The translations under genes were made by a program, and so were the position numbers. Positions 11,895 to 18,624 of a stretch of DNA of 20,941 nt are shown here, in pieces (position 1 is the stretch's first letter; every line of letters starts with the position of its first letter). The DNA is taken from positions 1-20,941 of IMG/VR virus record IMGVR_UViG_3300037487_000415, one strand, 5' to 3'. The notes under the pieces are model-generated. The model had not been told where the DNA came from, searched no databases, and was given only the letters and a program-made list of their open reading frames with translations. The stretch comes from a virus.

Positions 11895-13543
11895 GGTTTG
11901 AGTCTTTCATAAGTTACCAGCCCTGCCTCGTAGTTTGATGGGTCATTGCTGCGGGCATACGTCTCATCGACCTCGGCCTTGCCGAACGCCGGGTGCATGT
12001 GCTCAATCACGATGTCCTTGGCGTCGATCACCACGCCGTCGGCATAGGCTCGGTCGGTGAAATGGTTGTCAGAAAACACGCTGAAAAAGTCAGGATGGAA
12101 TAGGTAGCTTTGTTTTTGGTAGCGAGCGCGGTTGAGGATCGCCATGCAAAGCAGGTTGTCGGTGCGGTGGCCGTCGCTGATCGCCAGCACCGCGGGTGTC
12201 GTGACTCCTTTGAACTTGGCAAGGATCAGCTTGTCCCAGTGCATCGGCGGATCCCAGTCATCGGAAAGTTGGATGAGGATCTCGCCCTTGGAGAACTTCG
12301 CGGCCTCGTTCCACGCAGCCACTGGACCGCGTCCGGGGTGGATGACGTGGCGACAGGTGATGAACGGCCCGATTGTCTCATCGTCTGGATCCAACGCGAA
12401 GATGTGCTCGATTGCGTCGGGGTCTGCTGCTCGGTCAAGCCATGTCGCCCGCGCTTTGTAAGCCATTGCAGGCCGTCCGCGCGTAGCGTGCAGGAGGCTG
12501 ATCTTCGCGCCGTGCAGGATAAAATGGTTCGCCTCGATGGCGTTGGCCTCCTCGTAACGGTCATTTGCCCGCAGGCACATGCCGCGCACTTGCACGCCCT
12601 GCCAGCCGTAGAACTTCTTGCGGCTGTTCCACCACCAGGCGGCGGGGTTCGGCAGGCAGTTCATAACTTCCGACCAGTTAAGAGCAAGCGGGAACTGGTT
12701 GGCTTTGAGCGCCTCCATGGCAAGCTCAGCGTAGGCTTCGCGCCGGTCAGGTGATACGGCGATGGCTTGCAGGTAAAGCTGCGACCGCGTGGCTGCGTCC
12801 GACACCATCTGACCCATGACGAGAAACGCCTCGTAGCGTTCCGGCTGCCCCGCGTCGGGTGCCATGCAGAGCTTGGAGGCTGTCCCCATGGCTTCTTCGA
12901 TCTGACCAAGCGCCCGCTCGCTCTGCATCATGTAGAAAAGCTGGCTGCTCGTCACCTCGTCCTCGGGGATCGAGCGGAGGATGCGGAGGTTGCGCTCGTC
13001 ACTGGATGATTTACGCTTGCCGTGTGGAAGGTGAAGTATCTGCACCTTGTCGAACCGAGCCATAGGAGCGTTAGGAGCGAACTTGAGCGACTCATGGATG
13101 GGATTGTGCCACCGAGCCGCGCCACGCCGCCAGAGGCGCTCCCTGTGCAGCGTAATGCCGTCGTCTGGCACGGCGTAGGGCATGAGCACGCCTTGGATGT
13201 CGTCACCGAGCTGCGGTAGCATTGCGCGGATCGAGGCGCAGTCCACCGGCATGATCGTGTCATCAGTGTCTGCCCACATAAGCCAGTCACCAGTCGCAAG
13301 ATCAAGGGCAGCGTTGCGGGCTGCAGCGAAGTCATCAACGTGCGGCCAGTCGTGGAAATTCAGATATTCACCGATGACGCAGCCGCGAGCCTCAGCGATG
13401 TCCAGCGTCCTGTCCGGTTCCTGATTCCCGATTGCCCGCACCACGATGATCTCGTCGGCGATTGGCTCGAAGTGATCGAGGAAACGGGTGATGTAGTTTT
13501 CGGCGTTGCCGGTGATGACGCACAGACTCAGTTTGTTTTTCAT
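11891..13543 (-). CDS. Two-domain glycosyltransferase with internal helical repeat region
   Basis: The 550-residue protein (ATG 13543) has three parts. Residues 1-180 are a family 2 GT-A domain: first strand KLSLCVITGNAENYITRFLD, then DFAAARNAAL and the DxD motif WADTDD (90-95), then a region typical of SunS/TPR-type glycosyltransferases (WHNPIHESLKF). Residues 195-345 are helical and look like TPR-type repeats (AYAELAMEALKANQFPLALN). Residues 346-550 form a second GT-like domain that starts LLHATRGRPAMAYKARATWL and has its own acidic motif LSDDWDPP (426-433). It may add two sugars in sequence or use the second domain for acceptor binding. A frame extension upstream to 13585 has no GT features, so I chose the internal ATG. 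The stop couples to the small ORF by ATGA. Confidence 0.8.
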   Translation of the reverse strand: MKNKLSLCVITGNAENYITRFLDHFEPIADEIIVVRAIGNQEPDRTLDIAEARGCVIGEYLNFHDWPHVDDFAAARNAALDLATGDWLMWADTDDTIMPVDCASIRAMLPQLGDDIQGVLMPYAVPDDGITLHRERLWRRGAARWHNPIHESLKFAPNAPMARFDKVQILHLPHGKRKSSSDERNLRILRSIPEDEVTSSQLFYMMQSERALGQIEEAMGTASKLCMAPDAGQPERYEAFLVMGQMVSDAATRSQLYLQAIAVSPDRREAYAELAMEALKANQFPLALNWSEVMNCLPNPAAWWWNSRKKFYGWQGVQVRGMCLRANDRYEEANAIEANHFILHGAKISLLHATRGRPAMAYKARATWLDRAADPDAIEHIFALDPDDETIGPFITCRHVIHPGRGPVAAWNEAAKFSKGEILIQLSDDWDPPMHWDKLILAKFKGVTTPAVLAISDGHRTDNLLCMAILNRARYQKQSYLFHPDFFSVFSDNHFTDRAYADGVVIDAKDIVIEHMHPAFGKAEVDETYARSNDPSNYEAGLVTYERLKP

Positions 13544-13604
13544 ATTTCTACCGGCGATGTAATGCAGGGGGTGGGTGGGTGGCAAGGCGATTATTTCATA
13601 TGGC

Positions 13605-14390
13605 TCATTGCACTACCGGGAAGACCGCCATCTTCCCGTCCACAAGGTTTATTGCCAGCTTCTTAATCCGCTTATTTTGGCGAGCAGCGTTCCACGCTTT
13701 GATGCAGAGCGCCATCATGAGCGCCTTTGATAGCTTGGCGTTAGCAATAGAGTTAGTCAGAAGCCGTTCACGCAGCACATACCACGGATCACCTTCTTCA
13801 AGCCCAACGCCTTTAAAGATTTTTTCTATAAAGACTTCCGTCATCGCAGGGTCTTTTTTTGAAAATAAGTAGTGGCAAGAGTCGAGGACGGATGGGAGCA
13901 ACAATCCCTTGCCATTCATCGTAATCATCAGTGATCCACGAATATCGGGGTATTTCCCAAGTAGACCTTCCACTTCCGTATTTGAGTATTGGACGGTTCT
14001 TTCCACGCGCCCCGTCATGTATTTGTCGATCATGATGAGGGCAGCAGCCATGCGACACGCATTCTTTTCTCCACGGCATCCCAGCGTGTCGGCAGCTGAC
14101 CGACGCTTGCCCACGTCAATCGTGTCAAACACGTCAGATGGAAGACCATCCATCACCCATGATTGAATTGTGATTCCAGAACGAACAACCGCGTGGAGTC
14201 GATGTTGTCCGTCGATGATAATATTGCTATCACTGAATCGGATCATGTCGCCATTAACTTTCCATCGGCCTCCTTTTATTTCTTTGACCAACCCCGCAAC
14301 ATTCGACTCAGTAAGTGGGCGGTTGGACTTATTGGCTTGAAGCATCTCACTTGCAATTTCTGGCGTTATTGTTTTCAGTTGTACCTTCAT
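13605..14390 (-). CDS. ParB/sulfiredoxin-fold DGQHR protein, phage accessory gene
   Basis: The 261-residue protein starts MKVQLKTITPEIASEMLQAN. It carries the ParB-fold signature IIIDGQHRLHAVVRSG (residues 57-72) after the helix pair NRPLTESNVAGLVKEIKGGR, and the motif FDTIDVGKRRSAADTLG (88-104) that follows DGQHR in phage members of this group. ParB-fold proteins include DNA-binding partition factors, CTPases and nucleases; this phage subgroup has no established role. The rest is helical without a recognisable domain. It follows a terminator and a promoter-like element, and its DNA is more AT-rich than the capsid gene before it, so it looks like acquired cargo. The frame is open to 14573 but that part crosses the terminator, so I chose the ATG at 14390. 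Confidence 0.78.
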   Translation of the reverse strand: MKVQLKTITPEIASEMLQANKSNRPLTESNVAGLVKEIKGGRWKVNGDMIRFSDSNIIIDGQHRLHAVVRSGITIQSWVMDGLPSDVFDTIDVGKRRSAADTLGCRGEKNACRMAAALIMIDKYMTGRVERTVQYSNTEVEGLLGKYPDIRGSLMITMNGKGLLLPSVLDSCHYLFSKKDPAMTEVFIEKIFKGVGLEEGDPWYVLRERLLTNSIANAKLSKALMMALCIKAWNAARQNKRIKKLAINLVDGKMAVFPVVQ

Positions 14391-14487
14391 ATTGTTTCTT
14401 TTTTTTGTTTTTAATTTGTTGTTTTTAGGTGATTCCGAAGAGTGCATAAAATGTGTTGAACCTCTTCGGCTTCGCCATGCCGAGAAA

Positions 14488-14525
14488 CTAGGCATTGCCA
14501 AGCGTACTTGTAAAGACCTTTTTTT
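14488..14525 (-). promoter_or_regulatory. Promoter/operator-like element, copy 1 (before ParB-fold gene)
   Basis: On the minus strand an A7 tract precedes TTTACA (14509-14514), followed by the near-perfect palindrome CTTGGC AAT GCCTAG (14488-14502) and TAGTTT as a possible -10 at 18-bp spacing. The order and much of the sequence match the element at 10871-10907. It lies just downstream of the capsid terminator, as expected for a promoter that restarts transcription for an accessory block. Confidence 0.58.
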
Positions 14526-14530
14526 CACAC

Positions 14531-14564
14531 AAAAAAAACCGCCAGCCCCTTGCGAGGCTGACGG
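14531..14564 (-). terminator. Intrinsic terminator after major capsid gene
   Basis: On the minus strand CCGTCAGCC (14556-14564) pairs with GGCTGGCGG (14539-14547) in a 9-bp stem with one G-U pair and an 8-base loop, followed by eight T (14531-14538). It begins 21 bases past the capsid stop. It should limit read-through from the head operon into the accessory block. Confidence 0.9.
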
Positions 14565-14585
14565 CTGAGACACAACCGAGGGAGA

Positions 14586-15467
14586 TTATGGGATGGTGAC
14601 GATGGCGAGGCCGAGGGTCAGTGCAGGGGTGAAGCCAAACAAGCACTCGAAGTTGGCAAAGTGTTTGCCGGTCGAGGTGTTGTAGTGGCGGCGATAGCCC
14701 ATCGTGATGCCGTTGCTGGCGGTCACTTGCTCCGCGGCGAGATACTCACCGGCGGCTTGTGGTTCGAGGTAACGCATTGCGATTGCGATGGAGTCCGGGT
14801 GAGCAACAAATCCGCCGAGCTTTGTGAGCGCGTTGGCTGGGATGATGTTGGACTCGTAGATTCCCATGCCAAGCAAGCGTGGGATCTGACCGTCGCGCAC
14901 TGCTTCGGCGCCACCGTAGTTGAGCGCTTGCGCAACTCCAGAGGAGGTGAGCAGTCCGGTGTAGATCTCGCTGTCGGAGATGAAGGACAGACGGTCGGTC
15001 GGCACGTTGCGCTGGGAAAGCGCTTTGCGGAGTGCGCCCATCTGAGCGATGGTGTAGTTGGCGCCAGCGGTCGTGAGGATTGCAGCACCAAAGTTAGCGA
15101 CCGTGATCGCAGACCAAATGTCTTGCAGCACGATGCGAGCGAGCGACTCACCGGCTTGGATGGCGAGGTTGTCCATGACAGCTGCGGAGCTGTTGGCAAC
15201 TTGCACGTCGGTAAGGTCAATCGATGCGATGCGGTGCTTGTCGATGCTGACGGTGGCAAAGGTGATTGCACCGCCGCCAACCTCATAGGATTGGTTAAAG
15301 GTGGTTGCTGTAATGCCGCTGATGAGCGGCACGACGATTGCATCACCCTTGCGTCGAGCGTCGCCGCTGAAGTCACGAGTGAATGCGTTGAGGGGGGAGA
15401 GCTTCGCCACAAATGCCTGAAGGGCAACTTGGGTAAAGATTTTGTCGTTGAGTGCGATGGAGGCCAT
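14586..15467 (-). CDS. Major capsid protein (HK97 fold expected)
   Basis: The 293-residue protein follows the protease/scaffold gene and precedes a strong terminator, as expected for the capsid subunit. It begins MASIALNDKIFTQVALQAFV. The region KLSPLNAFTRDFSGDARRKG through ISGITATTFNQSYEVG resembles the N-arm of P22-like/HK97-fold coat proteins. The stretch VSIDKHRIASIDLTDVQVAN and the ending NFECLFGFTPALTLGLAIVT fit the P-domain and A-domain of coat proteins with a viral capsid role. There is no N-terminal scaffold region, so scaffolding should be supplied by the preceding protein. No Shine-Dalgarno is visible before its ATG. Assignment combines context with a recognisable coat-protein pattern. 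Confidence 0.85.
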   Translation of the reverse strand: MASIALNDKIFTQVALQAFVAKLSPLNAFTRDFSGDARRKGDAIVVPLISGITATTFNQSYEVGGGAITFATVSIDKHRIASIDLTDVQVANSSAAVMDNLAIQAGESLARIVLQDIWSAITVANFGAAILTTAGANYTIAQMGALRKALSQRNVPTDRLSFISDSEIYTGLLTSSGVAQALNYGGAEAVRDGQIPRLLGMGIYESNIIPANALTKLGGFVAHPDSIAIAMRYLEPQAAGEYLAAEQVTASNGITMGYRRHYNTSTGKHFANFECLFGFTPALTLGLAIVTIP

Positions 15468-15497
15468 AGTGGTTTAGTAGTTGAGATTTGAAATTGG

Positions 15498-16886
15498 TTA
15501 GACTGCGTAGCGGTTTTTATCAGAGAGGATTTCGTCCTTGTGGATGGCGAAGTATTCGGCTGCCTCAGTCGGGGTCATGGATGCCATGGCCTTGAGGTGG
15601 CTGACGGGAGCTTCGTTGTTGTCACCGGCGAGAGCGACGGGAGCAGGGTGGCCGGTTGCGGCGAGCAGCTCGGCAGCGCGTGCGCTGACCTTCTCCTCGG
15701 AGACTTCGGTTTTTTCCTCAAGCTCCTCAACTTTGGTTTCCAGCTCCTCGACCTTCTCAGTCACTTCGGCAGCTTTCTCTTGCTCGATGGCAAGCTCGGC
15801 GCGGAGTTGAGTGATTGTCTCGGCGTGGCCGCTGAGTTCTTGGATGAGGGCGTGGGCGGTGGTAAGATCAGCGCGGAGTGAATCGTTTTCAGCGATGGCC
15901 GCTTCGATCTTGAGTGCTTCGTCGTTGCCCGGGAATAGTTTAGAGAGGATGCTCATGCTCTTTGGGGCGGTGTCAAATTGCACGATCTCATCCGCGAACT
16001 TCCGCTCCATAGCTTCGGCTGCGCCCATCCATGTTTCCGCTTTCATCAGCTCGCGCATTTCGTCGGGATCACCACCGGTGCGCTTGGCATAAATACCGGC
16101 GATTTCCTCGGAAATTTCCTCCAGCAGTTTCGCCGCGCGGGCGTGCGCTGCACTGTCACCGGCGACGGCTTGGCTGGCTTCGTGGATCATAATCCGTCCG
16201 CCCTCGACGATCCGCACCTTGTTCGCGGCCATGAGGATGACGCTGCCCATCGAGGCGGCCAGCGTGTTGACGGTGGCGATGATCTCGACGCCGCGCCCGC
16301 GCATCTGCATGAGCGAGTTGTAGACGCGATAGCCATCGAGCACCGATCCGCCCGGCGAGTTGATCTCGATCTCCAGCGTCTCAAGCGCATCGTCGGCAGA
16401 GCATTGCAGCATTCCAAGCATCACGTTCTCAGCCACGGCCTTCTGCCCGTAGCTGCGTTCGATGTCGGCGATCAGGTCATCCGCGCTCCATGGCGTGACG
16501 GCATCATTTAGCCGCACCTTGGCGACTCGGTTTTCGATGGTGAGGAGTTTCATTACGTTGTTGGTTTCGGTGTCAAGTTGTTGCTGCCTTGCTCGCGCCC
16601 ACGATGCGCCGGGGTCACCGCCCCATAGCGCCCATGCGATGCGACCGGCTGATGGGTAGCCATCTTCGCCAGGGGAGAATCCTTCGCCTTCCTTGTCCAC
16701 TTCATGCCGCGCGAAGTAGCTGACCATCCGTCCGATTGTGTCTGGGGAAAGGTTTGTCCGGTTGCTGATGTCCCGAGCGCGTGCTACGCCCACCGCGGTT
16801 CCGCCGCGGTTGAATTCGGCACGCCACTCCAGCCCGAGCTTTGCCTCGGCGGCCATGGCCTCAGTCGGTTTGAGATTGATCGCCAT
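15498..16886 (-). CDS. ClpP-like head maturation protease fused to coiled-coil scaffold, with extra N-terminal domain
   Basis: The 462-residue protein has three parts. Residues about 17-100 carry a compact domain found in phage head proteins (GGTAVGVARARDISNRTNLS, then PSAGRIAWALWGGDPG at 78-93). Residues 113-305 are a ClpP-like serine protease: INSPGGSVLDGYRVYNSL, catalytic Ser212 in LAASMGS, His235 in IMIHEA, and Asp273 in TGGDPDE. Residues 311-415 form a charged coiled coil (EEKTEVSEEKV) that suits an internal scaffold, as in lambda gpC/Nu3. The start overlaps the portal stop by 26 bases. A second ATG at 16856 with GAGG close by is an alternative, and an internal ATG at 15956 (residue 311) could give a separate scaffold. 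The protease would process the head, then be lost. Confidence 0.88.
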   Translation of the reverse strand: MAINLKPTEAMAAEAKLGLEWRAEFNRGGTAVGVARARDISNRTNLSPDTIGRMVSYFARHEVDKEGEGFSPGEDGYPSAGRIAWALWGGDPGASWARARQQQLDTETNNVMKLLTIENRVAKVRLNDAVTPWSADDLIADIERSYGQKAVAENVMLGMLQCSADDALETLEIEINSPGGSVLDGYRVYNSLMQMRGRGVEIIATVNTLAASMGSVILMAANKVRIVEGGRIMIHEASQAVAGDSAAHARAAKLLEEISEEIAGIYAKRTGGDPDEMRELMKAETWMGAAEAMERKFADEIVQFDTAPKSMSILSKLFPGNDEALKIEAAIAENDSLRADLTTAHALIQELSGHAETITQLRAELAIEQEKAAEVTEKVEELETKVEELEEKTEVSEEKVSARAAELLAATGHPAPVALAGDNNEAPVSHLKAMASMTPTEAAEYFAIHKDEILSDKNRYAV

Positions 16887-18315
16887 TGGATGCCATTTCG
16901 TTCGGGGTCAACATGGACATTTCGCGATCGTCAATGTCCACGCCGTAAAGCACGGCAGCGTCACGGGCTGCCAGTTTCCGCAGCGCGACTTCCTGCGCCC
17001 GCTCGGTATAGTGAGCCTCTAAGGTTTTGCCGCGCATCGACACGATGTCGCGCAGGTTGGCGGCGCCCATCTTCCAGAGTGCCTCCAGCTCTTTCGTGAT
17101 CCGCCCGTCGTCGATGGTGAGCTTCGGCGGGGTCGAGAACTCCCATTGATACCAGTCCGCAGACTGCGGGAGGTCGCCGCGTTTCATCGCCTTTGAGATG
17201 GCGTAACCGCAAAGCCGCTTGGCCGCATAGAAAAGCAGGTCTTGCCGATCCTCGACGGAGCGTTGCGCCATGGCGATCTCGGTGCGCTGCGCCGTGCCGC
17301 CCCCGGCTGCGTGTCCTTCGTAGAGCGCCATCGGCCAGTTGAGTCCGGCAAACGCGCCTTTCAGTAGGCGGTTGTGGAAATCGAGGAACGGGTTGCCGGG
17401 GCGGTTGTTTACCAGCGTCTCGATCTTCCCGCCGCTGTTGCTGCGGAAATAGCGGACGGTGCCACCGTCCAGCGACTCCACGGTCATGCCTTTGCATGAT
17501 CCAGTGTCACCAACGAGCGCGTTGTATGGATCGTCCAAGTCGGGGCCGCCGTTGTCGTTGTATTCGACGAGCGAGATGGACGACATCTGGAGCATCGCCA
17601 AGCGTTCCCACTCGGTCGATTGGATCATGTCTCGGCAATCGTTGATGCAGTGAGTCAGCGCGGTCAGGCCGCGTGCTTGGTATTGATACTCAGGATCGAA
17701 GAGGTGGATGACGTTCTGCGCCGGTAGCCACTGATCCAGCTCGCCTTTCTTGTCGCAGAACGCATACTCCTTGGCCTCGCCGCTTGGAAAGTAAGTGATG
17801 CCGTCTTGCAGCATCGCGCCGCGATATATCTGCCCATCGGTAAAGCCGCGCGGGGTGGCAATCCGGTGGGATGGGATGCCTTGATATTGAGGGAAGCCGG
17901 TGTCCGTTTCGGTCAGGAGGATGAAGATTTCGCCGTCAACGTCGATGCTGGTCGAGTATCCAAAGAGGTTGGTCTTGAGGTCGTGCATCCCACCGCGTCC
18001 GTCGCCGATGGGGTAGAAGCTGTCCGTCAGGAACTTGGTGGCAATCTTGCCGAACGCCTCATCGCCGCCGGTGTAGATTGGTACGAAAGCACGACCGACG
18101 GTGTACATGCCCCGCTGATTGATCGCGTTTTTGATCGGGCCGAAGTTGAGATAGATCCGGCGGGCGTGGCTTTGCAGAGTGACGCGGTCTAGCGCTGGCA
18201 CCAGGTCGCTGATGTCTTTCTTCTCGACCGGCTCATAGGGACGTTGCCGCGTGTCTTGCGCTGCGCGTGCTGCCTTGTAGCTGACCTGTCTGCCGAATTG
18301 ATCGAATATAGCCAT
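16861..18315 (-). CDS. Portal protein, lambda gpB family
   Basis: The 484-residue protein begins MAIFDQFGRQVSYKAARAAQ and shows lambda-type portal features: an N-terminal helical stretch with SHARRIYLNFGPIKNAINQR, the central region SIDVDGEIFILLTETDTGFP, and VIHLFDPEYQYQARGLTALT followed by a long helix (HCINDCRDMIQSTEWERLAM). The region GLNWPMALYEGH and the C-terminal part with Met-rich ends complete the pattern. Portals form the dodecameric ring at one head vertex that the terminase docks to. It starts 11 bases after the preceding gene and ends inside the protease gene, so expression is coupled. No Shine-Dalgarno is visible before its ATG. Confidence 0.9.
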   Translation of the reverse strand: MAIFDQFGRQVSYKAARAAQDTRQRPYEPVEKKDISDLVPALDRVTLQSHARRIYLNFGPIKNAINQRGMYTVGRAFVPIYTGGDEAFGKIATKFLTDSFYPIGDGRGGMHDLKTNLFGYSTSIDVDGEIFILLTETDTGFPQYQGIPSHRIATPRGFTDGQIYRGAMLQDGITYFPSGEAKEYAFCDKKGELDQWLPAQNVIHLFDPEYQYQARGLTALTHCINDCRDMIQSTEWERLAMLQMSSISLVEYNDNGGPDLDDPYNALVGDTGSCKGMTVESLDGGTVRYFRSNSGGKIETLVNNRPGNPFLDFHNRLLKGAFAGLNWPMALYEGHAAGGGTAQRTEIAMAQRSVEDRQDLLFYAAKRLCGYAISKAMKRGDLPQSADWYQWEFSTPPKLTIDDGRITKELEALWKMGAANLRDIVSMRGKTLEAHYTERAQEVALRKLAARDAAVLYGVDIDDREMSMLTPNEMASNGDQSQTD

Positions 18316-18326
18316 TGTGTCTTATG

Positions 18327-18608
18327 TTAAAATCGACCGAGCGAGCGGCTGCTTGAAGGCACGAAGCCGATGCCAAGAAATTCAATAGCCATCCGTAGGG
18401 CTGTCTGCCGCTCGACCTCATTGAGTCCGACGAGCTTCGCCATCGTGACGCCGTTCTTGGTGGCGGACGTGATGCTGTCCATACCGCCCTTGCTGAGAGC
18501 GCCGCCCATGGCCGCGTCGAACGCGCTTTTGATACCGGCAATCCGCTGAGGGTTGCCGTTGGCGTAATGAAACAAATTTCTTGCGACTTCTCGGACGTTG
18601 GCAGCCAT
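18327..18608 (-). CDS. Small head protein in the lambda gpW position
   Basis: The 93-residue protein lies between the large terminase and the portal, where lambda has the 68-residue head-completion protein gpW. Residues 1-40 are helical (VREVARNLFHYANGNPQRIA). The middle GGMDSITSATKNGVTMAKLV followed by GLNEVERQTALRMAIEFL has a short beta hairpin then helix, which loosely recalls gpW. A basic, serine-rich tail ends it (SSSRSLGRF). The similarity is pattern-level, so gpW function is an inference from position. It starts 16 bases after the terminase stop. Confidence 0.65.
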   Translation of the reverse strand: MAANVREVARNLFHYANGNPQRIAGIKSAFDAAMGGALSKGGMDSITSATKNGVTMAKLVGLNEVERQTALRMAIEFLGIGFVPSSSRSLGRF

Positions 18609-18624
18609 CGACTAGGCCGCCATG

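Noticed and set aside
13566-13582. G-rich plus-strand run (GGGGGTGGGTGGGTGG) as a G-quadruplex regulator
   Set aside because: It has only three runs of three or more G plus a GG, and the mRNA strand is C-rich, so an RNA role is unlikely; a weak DNA quadruplex cannot be excluded.
13605-14390. ParB-fold protein as DndB of DNA phosphorothioation
   Set aside because: Both contain a DGQHR motif, but no other dnd-type genes are present and the following motif fits phage ParB-fold accessory proteins instead.
14391-14573. Upstream extension of the ParB-fold reading frame to 14573
   Set aside because: The extra 61 codons run through the capsid terminator and promoter-like element and have no ParB-family character; ATG 14390 gives the normal N-terminus.
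14661-15491. Long plus-strand frame opposite the capsid gene (276 codons)
   Set aside because: It is antisense to the capsid gene, with no recognisable domain or start context.
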